From Chromobacterium haemolyticum (GTDB lineage: Bacteria; Pseudomonadota; Gammaproteobacteria; Burkholderiales; Chromobacteriaceae), in NCBI RefSeq assembly GCF_002081825.1, contig NZ_MUKU01000014.1, positions 1-64,000 of the forward strand: a stretch of 64,000 nt of DNA, given 5' to 3'. Numbering within the stretch: position 1 is the first letter of the stretch; every line of letters begins with the position of its first letter. The position numbers and the translations under genes are program-made. Under the pieces are notes generated by a model that worked only from the letters and a program-made list of their open reading frames with translations, did not search any database and had not been told where the DNA came from. Shown one piece after another: positions 8,038 through 17,389 of the stretch.

Positions 8038-9426
8038 ATGAGTCAGAACGTGGGATCTGTGCGGCAGGGAGGCGCGGCCAAGTCGCGAGACGGCTTCACC
8101 TCCAGCTTTGGCGTATTAGCTGCGACTCTCGGTTCCGCCGTGGGTCTCGGCAATATCTGGAAGTTTCCTTATCTGACCGGCACCAATGGCGGCGCCGGTT
8201 TTTTGGTGGTGTACGTGTTGGCCACATTGCTGGTGGGCCTGCCGGTGATGATCGCCGAGATCATGCTGGGTCGCAAAGCCAAGACCGACGCGGTGACGGC
8301 GCTGAAGACGCTGGCGCCCGCCGGCCAGCCGTGGTGGTTGATCAGCGCCTTCGGCGTGCTGGCCGCCTTCCTGATTATGGCTTTCTATTCGGAAGTGGCG
8401 GCCTGGGTATTCGCCTACGTGTTCAAATCCTTGGGCGGCGGCCTGTTGTCCAGCGACCCCAAGGCCACCTCGCAGGCGTTCAGCGCGCTGATTTCCGATC
8501 CGGTGCAGTCTTTGCTGTGGCAATGGCTGGTCTTGCTGTTGATCGGCGGTATTTTGCTGATGGGCGTGTCCAAGGGCATTGAGGCGGTGACCAAGAAGCT
8601 GATGCCCTTGTTGTTTCTGCTACTGTTGGTGATCGGCGCGCGCAGCCTGATGCTGCCCGGCGCGGCCAAAGGGTTGAACTTTCTGTTCACCCCCGATTTT
8701 TCCAAGATCAGCGGCGCGGTGGTGCTGACAGCGGTGGGTCTGGCCTTCTTCAAGCTGTCCATCGGCATGGGCACCATGATCACCTACGGCAGCTATTTTC
8801 GCGATGATCAAAACATCCCCGTCACCACATTCCGGGTGATGTGCGCGGATTTATTCGTTTCCATTCTGGCCGGCATCGCCATTTTCCCCGCCGTGTTCGC
8901 TTTCGGCTTCGAACCGGCGGCGGGGCCGTCGCTGTTATTCATCACCATTCCGGCGGTGTTCGCCAGCATGCCGCTGGGCAATGTGTTCATGGTGGCCTTC
9001 TTCGTGCTGGCCGCAATCGCGGCCACCGGCGCGATGTTGTCCATCCTGGAGGTGCCGGTGTCGGTGTTCAGCGAGCGCTTCGGCATCAGCCGCGTCAAGG
9101 CCACCGTGATCAATTTGCTGTTGCTGGCCTTGGTGGGCGCGGGCTGCGCCTTGTCCAACAGCACGCTGTCCGGCTTCAAGCCTTTCGGCATGACTTTGTT
9201 TGATCTGTTCGACTTTGTAACCTCTAACCTGCTGATGCCTTTGGGCGGCATCTTCCTTTGCCTGTTCGTTGGCTGGGTGTGGGGCTTTGAACGGCTGAAG
9301 CAGGCGTTGAGCAATGAGGGCAAGCTGAAGAACGAGGGTTTGTTGAAGGCGCTGTTCTTCGTGCTGCGCTATGTGTCGCCGCTGTTGATTCTGGTGGTGA
9401 TGCTCAAGGGCCTGGGCGTGATCTGA
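8038..9426 (+). CDS. Sodium-dependent transporter, NSS/SNF family
   Basis: 462 residues, about 11-12 hydrophobic segments. The first transmembrane helix contains LGSAVGLGNIWKFPYL, the diagnostic NSS sodium- and substrate-site helix, followed by TGTNGGAGFLVVY. Bacterial members such as LeuT, TnaT and MhsT import amino acids with sodium. The length and C-terminus fit the shorter bacterial proteins. It is monocistronic between two terminators. The substrate is not determinable from sequence; an amino acid is likely. Confidence 0.88.
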   Translation: MSQNVGSVRQGGAAKSRDGFTSSFGVLAATLGSAVGLGNIWKFPYLTGTNGGAGFLVVYVLATLLVGLPVMIAEIMLGRKAKTDAVTALKTLAPAGQPWWLISAFGVLAAFLIMAFYSEVAAWVFAYVFKSLGGGLLSSDPKATSQAFSALISDPVQSLLWQWLVLLLIGGILLMGVSKGIEAVTKKLMPLLFLLLLVIGARSLMLPGAAKGLNFLFTPDFSKISGAVVLTAVGLAFFKLSIGMGTMITYGSYFRDDQNIPVTTFRVMCADLFVSILAGIAIFPAVFAFGFEPAAGPSLLFITIPAVFASMPLGNVFMVAFFVLAAIAATGAMLSILEVPVSVFSERFGISRVKATVINLLLLALVGAGCALSNSTLSGFKPFGMTLFDLFDFVTSNLLMPLGGIFLCLFVGWVWGFERLKQALSNEGKLKNEGLLKALFFVLRYVSPLLILVVMLKGLGVI

Positions 9427-9476
9427 GCCGCGGCTCACGCTGAGGTCTTTGTACGCCAAGCGGAACGCACATGAGA

Positions 9477-9498
9477 AGGAGCCGACAGGCTCCTTTTT
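9477..9498 (+). terminator. Rho-independent terminator after the NSS transporter
   Basis: AGGAGCC and GGCTCCT form a short stem with a 3-nt loop followed by TTTT. Confidence 0.75.
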
Positions 9499-9514
9499 CA
9501 TTTTGCACAAGCGA

Positions 9515-9793
9515 TCAGGGTTGGGCGACGTCGTCTTCCGGTATCACCACCGGCGGAGGCGTGAAGCCATTTATTTCTCGGGCGTTTTTTTCCAATAGCA
9601 GCACGATGCTGGTGTTGAGCGCGCCGAAAGCCCAGCTAACCAGGAAAAACACCGAATAGGCCGAAAGTTTGTCGTTGAACAGGATTTTGCCGTGCAGACT
9701 GAGCTCGGCCGGGTCGAAAATGGAAAAGAATACCCCAGTCGCCAAGATGGCGATGATGAAGGAGGGCCAGAACAGCAAGATACCTTTTTTCAT
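9515..9793 (-). CDS. Small inner-membrane protein of unknown function
   Basis: 92 residues. Two strong hydrophobic segments are visible, near residues 5-25 (LLFWPSFIIAILATGVFF) and about 45-68 (SAYSVFFLVSWAFGALNTSI), with a cytoplasmic-looking charged C-terminus rich in Pro and acidic residues. The protein begins MKKG and is preceded on the minus strand by an AGGAG-like site. I do not recognise the family. It stands alone between the convergent transporter gene and the aminotransferase gene. Confidence 0.65.
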   Translation of the reverse strand: MKKGILLFWPSFIIAILATGVFFSIFDPAELSLHGKILFNDKLSAYSVFFLVSWAFGALNTSIVLLLEKNAREINGFTPPPVVIPEDDVAQP

Positions 9794-10003
9794 GAGTCAT
9801 GCTCCTGTGGCTGCCGCAACGGAATGCTTGGGTGGCTGGTGTCAGGGTAATGGCCGGGCGTCGCGCTGTCAAAGCGCTGCGGCGACGGATGGCGGCCCGG
9901 AGAAGGGCTCTCCATGTTAGACTGTGGCTATCCGGTTTTTCTTGTCCAGCCGGCCAGGGCGCGCGCTTTTGGCCGGTTGTTGCGTAAAGTAATGGAGCCT
10001 TGC

Positions 10004-11215
10004 ATGACCTCTTCGATCTTCTCCGCCGTAGAACTGGCGCCGCGCGACCCTATCCTGGGCCTGAACGAAGCATTCAACGCCGATACCCGCACCACTAAGG
10101 TGAATCTGGGCGTCGGCGTTTATTCCGACGACAACGGCAAGATCCCGCTGCTGGCGGCGGTGAAGGCCGCGGAGAAAGCTCGTCTCGAAACCATGCCGCC
10201 TCGCGGCTACCAGCCGATCGAAGGCGCTCAGGCTTACGACAGCGCGGTGCAGAACCTGTTGTTCGGCGCGGACAGCGAGTTGATCAAGGCGGGGCAGGTA
10301 GTGACCGCTCAGGCCTTGGGCGGCACCGGCGCCTTGAAAATCGGCGCGGACTTTCTGAAGCGTCTGAATCGGGAGGCCAAGGTCTACATCAGCAACCCTA
10401 GCTGGGAAAACCACCGCGCGCTGTTTGAGTCCGCTGGTTTCGAAGTGGAAAACTACCCGTATTACGACGCGGCCACCCGCGGCGTCGATTTCGACGGCAT
10501 GCGCGCTTTTCTGGCGCAACTGCCGGCAGGTTCCGTGATCGTACTGCACGCCTGCTGCCACAATCCCACCGGCGCCGACCTGTCCGACGCGCAATGGGCC
10601 GAGGTGGTGCAAGTTTGCCGCGAACGCGGCCTGGTGCCCTTCCTGGACATGGCTTACCAAGGCTTTGCCGACGGCATCGACGCCGATGCCGTGGCCGTGC
10701 GCCTGTTCTCGGCCTCCGGCCTGCAGTTCTTCGTGTCCAGCTCCTTCTCCAAGAGCTTCTCGCTGTACGGCGAGCGCGTGGGCGCTTTGTCCATCGTCAC
10801 CGCCGGCAAGGAAGAGTCCGCGCGCGTGCTGTCCCAGCTGAAGCGCGTGATCCGCACCAACTATTCCAACCCGCCGATTCATGGCGGCGCGGTGGTGGCC
10901 GCGGTGCTGTCCAATCCGGAACTGCGCCAGCTGTGGGAAGACGAGCTGGCCGGCATGCGCGATCGCATTCGCGCGATGCGCGTGGGCTTGGTCGAGGCGA
11001 TCAAGGCCGAAGGCGTGGCTCAGGACTTTTCCTTTGTCGCCCAGCAGCGCGGCATGTTCTCTTATACCGGCCTGAGCGCGGCCCAAGTGGAGCGCCTGCG
11101 CGCCGACTTCGGCATCTACGCCGTGTCCACCGGCCGCATCTGTCTGGCGGCGTTGAACAACAAGAACCTGGCCTATGTGGCTTCCGCCATCGCTCAGGTG
11201 GTGAAGGCGGGCTAA
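10004..11215 (+). CDS. Aromatic/aspartate aminotransferase (class I, AspC/TyrB type)
   Basis: 403 residues of the fold-type I family Ia. The PLP lysine lies in SFSKSFSLYGERVG, with HNPTGAD and the phosphate-binding GGTGAL also present. Starts with SIFSAVELAPRDPILGLNEAF, as in AspC and TyrB. ATG 10004 is chosen because GGAG sits 6 bp upstream; ATG 9992 and an earlier start at 9914 are in frame. It transfers amino groups between aspartate or aromatic amino acids and 2-oxoglutarate. Sequence alone does not separate AspC from TyrB. A good terminator follows at 11246. Confidence 0.9.
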   Translation: MTSSIFSAVELAPRDPILGLNEAFNADTRTTKVNLGVGVYSDDNGKIPLLAAVKAAEKARLETMPPRGYQPIEGAQAYDSAVQNLLFGADSELIKAGQVVTAQALGGTGALKIGADFLKRLNREAKVYISNPSWENHRALFESAGFEVENYPYYDAATRGVDFDGMRAFLAQLPAGSVIVLHACCHNPTGADLSDAQWAEVVQVCRERGLVPFLDMAYQGFADGIDADAVAVRLFSASGLQFFVSSSFSKSFSLYGERVGALSIVTAGKEESARVLSQLKRVIRTNYSNPPIHGGAVVAAVLSNPELRQLWEDELAGMRDRIRAMRVGLVEAIKAEGVAQDFSFVAQQRGMFSYTGLSAAQVERLRADFGIYAVSTGRICLAALNNKNLAYVASAIAQVVKAG

Positions 11216-11245
11216 GCCTGGCCGGTTTTGATGTCAAGCATCGCC

Positions 11246-11272
11246 AAAGCCCCGCAAGTCGGGGCTTTTTTT
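11246..11272 (+). terminator. Rho-independent terminator after the aminotransferase
   Basis: AAAGCCCC and GGGGCTTT form a stem with a 7-nt loop followed by TTTTT. Confidence 0.85.
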
Positions 11273-11311
11273 CAATCGGCCGATCGCCGGCCGTAGTCAA
11301 GGAGCAGATTC

Positions 11312-11938
11312 ATGCAATTGCACAGCCGCAGCTTTCAAGACGGGGAACGCATTCCGGGCCGCCTGGCCTTCTGCGTGCCGGACGCGGGCAGCCATGTCGC
11401 GCTGTCCGACAACCTCAACCCGCATCTGACCTGGAGCGGAGCGCCGGCGGGGACGCGCTCGTTCGCGCTGATTTGCCATGATCCGGACGTGCCGTCGCGC
11501 GGAGACGACGTCAACCAAGAGGAGAGGGAAGTGCCTGCGGATCTGCCGCGAGTGGACTTCTATCACTGGCTGCTGTTGGACATCCCCGCTGGACAGGACG
11601 AAATCGCCGAGGGCGGCCACAGCGCGGGCGTGAGCGCGCGCGGCAAGAGCGGCCCAGGGGCCCCGGGCGGTTTGCGTCACGGCGTCAACGACTACACCGG
11701 CTGGTTCGCCGGCGACGCGGCGATGGCGGGGGACTATTACGGCTACGACGGCCCATGCCCGCCGTGGAACGACAGCTTGGAGCACCGCTATGTCTTCACC
11801 GTGTACGCTTTGGATGTGGCCAGCCTGCCGGTGGTCGGGGCGTTGACGCCGGCCAACATCATGGCGGCTATCGACGGCCATGTGCTGGCGTCGGCAAGCC
11901 TGACCGGGCGCTATACGCTGAATCCGCGTTTGCTGTAA
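11312..11938 (+). CDS. YbhB/YbcL-type PEBP family protein
   Basis: 208 residues of the phosphatidylethanolamine-binding protein (Raf kinase inhibitor-like) fold. Recognisable elements are the CHDPDVPSRGDD region, the YGYDGPCPPWND ligand-site loop and the HRYVFTVYALD strand. Bacterial members are cytoplasmic or periplasmic with poorly defined roles. No signal peptide is seen. An AAGGAG site precedes the ATG. The protein is somewhat longer than E. coli YbhB owing to an acidic insertion around residues 65-80. Function beyond the fold is unknown. Confidence 0.85.
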   Translation: MQLHSRSFQDGERIPGRLAFCVPDAGSHVALSDNLNPHLTWSGAPAGTRSFALICHDPDVPSRGDDVNQEEREVPADLPRVDFYHWLLLDIPAGQDEIAEGGHSAGVSARGKSGPGAPGGLRHGVNDYTGWFAGDAAMAGDYYGYDGPCPPWNDSLEHRYVFTVYALDVASLPVVGALTPANIMAAIDGHVLASASLTGRYTLNPRLL

Positions 11939-12161
11939 CCGTCTCGCAATGTAAAGAAGTGGCAAAAAGGACAGTTTGTCTCTCTCCCAAGGCAGAGGCC
12001 TCTGGCAAGGGATTGCAGTGGGCTAATAAAATGCAGCATGATGTTGCGGCGTTTACCGTCTTCGCGGCTGATTTGGTTAGGCGGCCACGCCCATGCGGTG
12101 CTTTGAACCGCAGTCCGCCAAAAGCGGCAAACGATAACAACATCAAAGGGGATTAACTGTC

Positions 12162-12509
12162 ATGGTTGCAAACACTGTTAAAGACAAGCTGCCGGCCGCC
12201 GTATTGGCGACGGGGGCTTTTGACGCGGACGATGCCGATGTGCGCAACAATCTGGGGCTGATGGGTTTGTTGGATGTGAATTCCGGTGATGGCCGCTATC
12301 GCCTGACCGCAACGCTGGAGCCGGAGGTCGAAGGCGTGGACAATGTTCAGGCCTGGGTCTTGGAAATGGAGCTTGTGACTTTGGCCACTGGGCAGGTTCT
12401 GCGTTGCAAACAGGCCGGCGTCGCCTACGCCGGACCGACGCCGGGCAGCCATCTGCGCCGCCTATTGGCCAACGGTCAACTGCAGGGGTATTTACAACTG
12501 GCCGCCTAA
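12162..12509 (+). CDS. Conserved hypothetical protein
   Basis: 115 residues, soluble, no signal peptide or membrane segment. An AGGGGA ribosome-binding site is well placed and a strong terminator follows at 12535, so this is a real monocistronic gene. The sequence is beta-rich in the centre (RYRLTATLEPEVEGVDNVQAW, split here only for description) and ends in a short helix. I do not recognise a family. The 223 bp upstream (11939-12161) contain no gene and presumably hold its promoter. Confidence 0.65.
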   Translation: MVANTVKDKLPAAVLATGAFDADDADVRNNLGLMGLLDVNSGDGRYRLTATLEPEVEGVDNVQAWVLEMELVTLATGQVLRCKQAGVAYAGPTPGSHLRRLLANGQLQGYLQLAA

Positions 12510-12534
12510 CCCGGTTTCGCCGTCAGCAGGAAAT

Positions 12535-12569
12535 AAGCCGCCGCGTCACGCCGCGGCTTAATTTTTTTC
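12535..12569 (+). terminator. Rho-independent terminator
   Basis: AAGCCGCCGCG pairs with CGCCGCGGCTT and is followed by AATTTTTTT. Confidence 0.85.
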
Positions 12570-12699
12570 TCCGCCGGGTATTCATCGTCTACGAGCGCCT
12601 GCCGCGAACACTATAAAAAACGGTACAATCGCCGCAGTCGAGCCGACATCGGGTTCGGGCTTGGCCGTTAATTTTCGACATCGTCAGAGGTTGTGAACT

Positions 12700-15657
12700 G
12701 TGTGGTTTGTGCTGTGTGTGCTGCTGTTGATGCTGGGTGCGTTGGCTTGGCTGGTGTATACCGGCCGTGTCGTCTTGTCCGAATGGACCCAAAAGCTGGA
12801 TCGCTTGTTGGGCATGTCGCCGCCGGAGCGCCATGAGCCGGACTACTTCGCTGAGGAGGCCGACGCCGGGCTGAGCGCAGCGGAGCCCGGGGCCGGGCAG
12901 CGAACCGAACCAACGGCATCCCGCGACGCGGCTTCCGCCGCCGAACCGGGGCCGACAAGCCCCGCCGCGCCGCAGCCTGCCCCTGAGGGTGAAGCGCCGC
13001 TGGCCGCGCCCGAGCGTGAAACCATCGTGCTGCCGAAACGACAGGCTGCGCCACCTCAAGCCAAGTCCGAGCTGCCTACGCTGGAACTGTCCCGCGAATA
13101 CCGCAAGCGCGTGCGCCAGCCGTCGGCCGAGCAAGAACAGGCCAAGGATCTGCCGGTGATTGGCTTGCATGAGCTGCAGCATAATTTGCAGTCGGACTAT
13201 CGCCGTCGTCAGGCCTCCCGGGTGCTGACGCAGAACATCAAGGCGCAGGGTGCGTCCGCCTTGCCGATGATCGAGCCCAGCGAAGTGCGCGAGCAGTTGC
13301 GCCACATTCATTCCAAGCGCGGCAAAACCATGGCTGCGCCCCTTCCTGCCGCCATGCGTCCGCTGACCGTCAAGCCGCAGGAGGAGATGGAGCCGCAAAT
13401 CGTGCCGCCTCCCGTGGTGCGGCATGAGTTGCCAGCCAGCGCGCGGCCGGCTCAACACGGCTGGCTGGCGCCGGCGCGGCCGTCGGCGCCGCCGGCTGAG
13501 CCGGAGGTCGTCGCCTTTGTCCAGGCTTCCGATGGTCTTGACGCGCCGGCTGAGCCGGAAATCGCCGCCGCTGTCGACGCGTCCGATAGGCTTGCGGAGA
13601 TGCCGGTGGAACTTGAGGCGGCTGCGGGCGCGCCGGATGCGATGTTCTCGGAACCAGAGGTCTTTGCTGACTCCGTGTTCGAGGCGTCGTCGGAGCCTGA
13701 AGTCGCCGCTGCTGTCGATTTGCCCGCGCCAACACCTGCGGCGCCCGACATTGCCGTTTTAGCTGCGTCGCTAGCGCGTCTGTCCGAGCCGTCGCCGGCT
13801 TTCATGGCGACAAGAGCGCCGGACCCCGTCTCCTCTGAGGCGGATGCGCCGCACATCGCGGAGCCGGCGCCGTGGCGCTGGCCACAGACCCGTTCGGTGT
13901 TGGTGCAGGAGGAGGAAAAGCCGGCCGTGGTGCAGCGCGAAAGTGTGCCGGCGGAGCCGCCGTCGGTGGCCGCCGCGGCGCAGCAGCTTGCCGCCAAGCC
14001 GCTGCCTTGGGTTTTGATCGACGCTCCCGTCGCCGCGACGGACGAAGCGTCGGCGGAGAAGGGGCTGCCTTGGGACGCCGCGCCTGAGCCCGACAGCTGG
14101 GCGCAACAGGCGCAGCAGCAGGTGGAGCGGGCCGCCGAGCCGGCGCCGCCCAAGCCGCGGCCGGTATACGACGATTACGGCTTGCCGGGGCTGGATTTGC
14201 TGCGCCCGGCGGACGAGGCGACGGTAACTTGCTCGGAAGAGGAGCTGCTGGAGCGGGGCATCGTCATCGAGGAAAAACTGGCCGAGTTCAAGGTCAAGGT
14301 CAGCGTGGTGGACGCCTACGCCGGCCCGGTGATCACCCGCTACGAAGTGGAGCCGGCGGTGGGCGTGCGCGGCAATCAGGTGGTCAATCTGATGAAGGAT
14401 TTGTCGCGCGCGCTGGGCCTGGCGGCGATCCGGGTGGTGGAAACCATACCGGGCAAAACTTGCATGGGTTTGGAACTGCCCAATCCCAAGCGTCAGATGA
14501 TCCGCTTGTCCGAAATATTCTCCTCCGAGGTGTTCCAGCAACCGCGATCGCGTTTGACCCTGGCGCTGGGCAAGGACATCACCGGCCAGCCGGTGGCGAT
14601 GGACTTGGCCAAGGCGCCGCACCTGCTGGTGGCCGGCACCACCGGCTCCGGCAAATCGGTGGGCGTCAACGCGATGATTCTGTCCATGCTCTACAAGGCG
14701 CGGCCGGATGAAGTGCGCTTCATCATGATCGATCCCAAGATGCTGGAGCTGTCGGTGTACAACGACATCCCGCACTTGCTGGCGCCAGTGGTCACAGATA
14801 TGAAGCTGGCCGCCAACGCGCTGAATTGGTGCGTGGGCGAGATGGAGCGTCGTTACCGGCTGATGAGCGCGCTGGGCGTGCGCAATCTGGCCGGCTACAA
14901 CGACAAGGTGAGCGAGGCCGAGGCCATGGGCCAGCGCATCGGCAATCCGTTCAGCCTGACGCCGGAAACGCCGGAGCCCTTGGAGGCGCTGCCCTTCATC
15001 GTAGTGGTGGTGGACGAGTTCGCCGATTTGATGATGGTGGCTGGCAAGAAGATCGAGGAATTGATCGCGCGCTTGGCGCAGAAGGCGCGCGCCGCCGGCA
15101 TCCACTTGATCCTGGCCACCCAGCGGCCGTCGGTGGACGTGATCACTGGCCTGATCAAGGCCAATATCCCGACGCGGATCGCCTTCCAGGTGTCCAGCAA
15201 GGTGGACAGCCGCACCATTCTGGATCAGATGGGCGCGGAAAGTCTGCTGGGCCAGGGCGATATGCTGTTCCTGCCGCCGGGCACCGGCTATCCGCAGCGC
15301 GTGCACGGCGCCTTCGTCACCGACGACGAGGTGCATGCCATCGTCGAGCATCTGAAGCAGTTTGGCGAGCCGGATTATGTGGAGGGGTTGCTGACTGGCG
15401 AGAGCGAGGCGGAGGAGGAGTCCGCCGCGGCTACGGCCAAGGCGCAGGCGGCCAGCGAGAGTGATCCGTTGTACGACGAGGCGGTGGAAATCGTGATGCG
15501 CACTCGCAAGCCGTCGATTTCCTCTGTGCAGCGCCATCTGCGCATAGGCTATAACCGCGCCGCGCGCCTGATTGAAGAAATGGAAGCCGCAGGCATCATC
15601 AGCCCGATGGAAAGCAACGGCAACCGGACGGTGCTGGTGCCGCAGCGCGAGCTGTGA
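12700..15657 (+). CDS. ftsK: DNA translocase FtsK, short-N-terminus variant
   Basis: 985 residues. The C-terminal motor is complete: Walker [11 protein letters not shown] at about residue 646, Walker [12 protein letters not shown] at about 768, and a winged-helix gamma domain at about 920-983 ([20 protein letters not shown]) that in FtsK reads KOPS and contacts XerD. The N-terminus has one hydrophobic segment only (about residues 2-20), not the four-helix membrane domain of classical FtsK, followed by an Ala/Pro/Glu-rich linker (about 45-480) with imperfect EPEV/EPEI repeats. The GTG start at 12700 has AGAGG upstream and no better start is seen. A terminator follows at 15756. It resembles the second, single-membrane-segment FtsK found in some betaproteobacteria; whether another ftsK exists elsewhere cannot be seen. 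Confidence 0.9.
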   Translation: MWFVLCVLLLMLGALAWLVYTGRVVLSEWTQKLDRLLGMSPPERHEPDYFAEEADAGLSAAEPGAGQRTEPTASRDAASAAEPGPTSPAAPQPAPEGEAPLAAPERETIVLPKRQAAPPQAKSELPTLELSREYRKRVRQPSAEQEQAKDLPVIGLHELQHNLQSDYRRRQASRVLTQNIKAQGASALPMIEPSEVREQLRHIHSKRGKTMAAPLPAAMRPLTVKPQEEMEPQIVPPPVVRHELPASARPAQHGWLAPARPSAPPAEPEVVAFVQASDGLDAPAEPEIAAAVDASDRLAEMPVELEAAAGAPDAMFSEPEVFADSVFEASSEPEVAAAVDLPAPTPAAPDIAVLAASLARLSEPSPAFMATRAPDPVSSEADAPHIAEPAPWRWPQTRSVLVQEEEKPAVVQRESVPAEPPSVAAAAQQLAAKPLPWVLIDAPVAATDEASAEKGLPWDAAPEPDSWAQQAQQQVERAAEPAPPKPRPVYDDYGLPGLDLLRPADEATVTCSEEELLERGIVIEEKLAEFKVKVSVVDAYAGPVITRYEVEPAVGVRGNQVVNLMKDLSRALGLAAIRVVETIPGKTCMGLELPNPKRQMIRLSEIFSSEVFQQPRSRLTLALGKDITGQPVAMDLAKAPHLLVAGTTGSGKSVGVNAMILSMLYKARPDEVRFIMIDPKMLELSVYNDIPHLLAPVVTDMKLAANALNWCVGEMERRYRLMSALGVRNLAGYNDKVSEAEAMGQRIGNPFSLTPETPEPLEALPFIVVVVDEFADLMMVAGKKIEELIARLAQKARAAGIHLILATQRPSVDVITGLIKANIPTRIAFQVSSKVDSRTILDQMGAESLLGQGDMLFLPPGTGYPQRVHGAFVTDDEVHAIVEHLKQFGEPDYVEGLLTGESEAEEESAAATAKAQAASESDPLYDEAVEIVMRTRKPSISSVQRHLRIGYNRAARLIEEMEAAGIISPMESNGNRTVLVPQREL

Positions 15658-15659
15658 AA

Positions 15660-15728
15660 ATCGCTTTACGATCTCCTGCGCTTCGTGATGCTCATTACCG
15701 TATGAGCATTTCGCTTTCAAGGTAAGCA
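15660..15728. repeat. Decayed fragment of the dispersed MITE-like repeat
   Basis: Contains TTTACGATCTCCTGCGC and GATGCTCATTACCGTATGAG, matching the end and core of the 140-bp repeat at 24949-25088, but with internal deletions. It lies between the ftsK stop and its terminator. Confidence 0.5.
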
Positions 15729-15755
15729 CGTTCTGAGTGGTTTGCCGTCATAATG

Positions 15756-15785
15756 AAAAAGCGCGCCGCTTGCGGCGCGCTTTTT
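15756..15785. terminator. Strong bidirectional terminator after ftsK
   Basis: A perfect 14-bp stem, AAAAAGCGCGCCGC with GCGGCGCGCTTTTT, and a 2-nt gap. It serves ftsK on the plus strand and the small membrane protein gene on the minus strand. Confidence 0.9.
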
Positions 15786-15809
15786 CATTTCTTCTGGTTT
15801 GGGCGGGGG

Positions 15810-15944
15810 TCAGCGACGGCGCTGGTCCTGATCGTTGCGAATACGGATCGGAGCCAGTTGGTCCTGGTCTTCCACCGGGCCGCTCAACATCTTGGCAACG
15901 ACGACCACAGCGGCGATGAGGGCGAATAAAAGCAAAATTTCCAT
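15810..15944 (-). CDS. Small single-pass membrane protein
   Basis: 44 residues: MEILLLFALIAAVVVVAKML forms one transmembrane segment, then a short charged tail ending in RRR. The ATG at 15944 has GGGGAG upstream; an in-frame upstream extension to 16058 looks non-coding. It is flanked by a strong terminator. I do not recognise the family. The small size lowers confidence, but the start signal, hydrophobic segment and terminator together support a real gene. Confidence 0.5.
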   Translation of the reverse strand: MEILLLFALIAAVVVVAKMLSGPVEDQDQLAPIRIRNDQDQRRR

Positions 15945-16102
15945 GGCATGGCTCCCCGAGGCTTGACTACAAAATATTGATGATGACGATTGCCGGCGAA
16001 CAGGCCTGGAAGCAAAGTCGTCTATGGCGGCCCCCTGTGATTTCATTCTGGAACACAAGCCGCCGCAAGCTCAAGTAATAATTTGTGTCGGAAAGTTAAA
16101 TT

Positions 16103-17287
16103 TCAAGACGCGCTGCGCTTTAGCGCGCGCATCGCCTGATCGATGCCCTGCAGCGTCAACCCGTACATGCGTCCGGACATCAGCTGGCGCAGCATGTGCA
16201 GCGACTGGGTGTAGTCCCAGTGTGCCTCCGGCACCGGGTTGAGCCAGGCGGCGTGCTTGAAGTGGCCAAGCAGGCGGCGCAGCCAGATTTCGCCGGCTTC
16301 CTGGTTCATGTGTTCGACGCTGCCGCCGGGGTAACTGATTTCATAGGGGCTCATGGTGGCGTCGCCGACGATGATTAGCTTGTAATCGGCGCCGAAAGTG
16401 TGAATCAGATCCCAGGTGGGAAAGGTCTGGGTGTGACGGCGGGCGTTGTCCTTCCACACGGACTCGTAGACGCAGTTGTGGAAGTAGAAATACTCCAGAT
16501 GCTTGAACTCGGACTTCACTGCCGAGAACAATTCCTCGCAGGCCTTGACGTGATCATCCATCGAGCCGCCGATGTCGAACAGCACCAGCACCTTGACTGC
16601 GTTGCGCAGTTCGCGCTGCATGCGCAGGTCCAACATGCCGGCCTTGCTCGCGGTGGCGGCGATGGTGGCGTCCAAATCCAGCACTTCTTCTGCGCCGTCG
16701 CGGGCGAACTCGCGCAGCCGGCGCAGCGCGATCTTGAGATTGCGAGTGCCCAGTTCGACCGAGTCGTCGAAATTGCGGAATTCGCGTTGATCCCATACCT
16801 TCACCGCGCGACGGTGGCGCGATTCATGTTGACCGATGCGGATGCCGGCCGGATTGTAGCCGAAGGCGCCGAAAGGGCTGGTGCCGCCGGTGCCTATCCA
16901 TTTATTGCCGCCCTGGTGCCGCTCCTGCTGTTCTTGCAGCCGCTGGCGCAGGGTGTTCATCAATTGCTCCCAGCCCTGCGCTTCCAGCCGGCGCTTGTCC
17001 TCTTCGGACAAGTGCTTCTCCACCTGTTTGCGCAGCCAGTCCTCCGGGATGCCGGTTTTCAGCTCGTTCAGCGTATGCGACAGGCCTTTGAAGTGCTTGC
17101 CGAACACTTGATCGAAGCGGTCGAAGTGTTTTTCATCCTTGATTAGCGCGGTGCGCGCCAGGTAGTAGAACGCGTCCACATCGCCGAAGGCGACGCGTTT
17201 TTGCAGCGCTTCCAGCAAGGTGAGGAATTCTTTCAGCGTGACCGGCAGGCCGGCGTCGCGCAGGGCGTAAAAAAAATCAATCAACAT
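16103..17287 (-). CDS. CoxE-like VWA domain-containing protein
   Basis: 394 residues, starting MLIDFFYALRDAGLPVTLKE, the standard N-terminus of the CoxE-like/YehP-type VWA proteins. The C-terminal half has a von Willebrand factor A domain whose MIDAS-like motif reads FDIGGSMDDH (DxGxS rather than the canonical DxSxS). Such proteins usually pair with a MoxR ATPase encoded next door, but here the matching ATPase is at 3350-4204. The 5' extension of the frame to 17455 overlaps the divergent aldehyde dehydrogenase gene and is rejected. Confidence 0.85.
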   Translation of the reverse strand: MLIDFFYALRDAGLPVTLKEFLTLLEALQKRVAFGDVDAFYYLARTALIKDEKHFDRFDQVFGKHFKGLSHTLNELKTGIPEDWLRKQVEKHLSEEDKRRLEAQGWEQLMNTLRQRLQEQQERHQGGNKWIGTGGTSPFGAFGYNPAGIRIGQHESRHRRAVKVWDQREFRNFDDSVELGTRNLKIALRRLREFARDGAEEVLDLDATIAATASKAGMLDLRMQRELRNAVKVLVLFDIGGSMDDHVKACEELFSAVKSEFKHLEYFYFHNCVYESVWKDNARRHTQTFPTWDLIHTFGADYKLIIVGDATMSPYEISYPGGSVEHMNQEAGEIWLRRLLGHFKHAAWLNPVPEAHWDYTQSLHMLRQLMSGRMYGLTLQGIDQAMRALKRSAS

Positions 17288-17389
17288 GGCGCGGCTAGAG
17301 GGTGACAGCGTGGGTGGGCGATGATATTCTTGTTTTAGAGCTGTGGCTCTAAACAATCGTTCGGATACTGCTATCCTAAGGATAATACA

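Noticed and set aside
13771-15729. A 652-residue open frame on the minus strand across ftsK
   Set aside because: It is the antisense shadow of a GC-rich gene; there are no recognisable motifs and it overlaps a fully supported FtsK.
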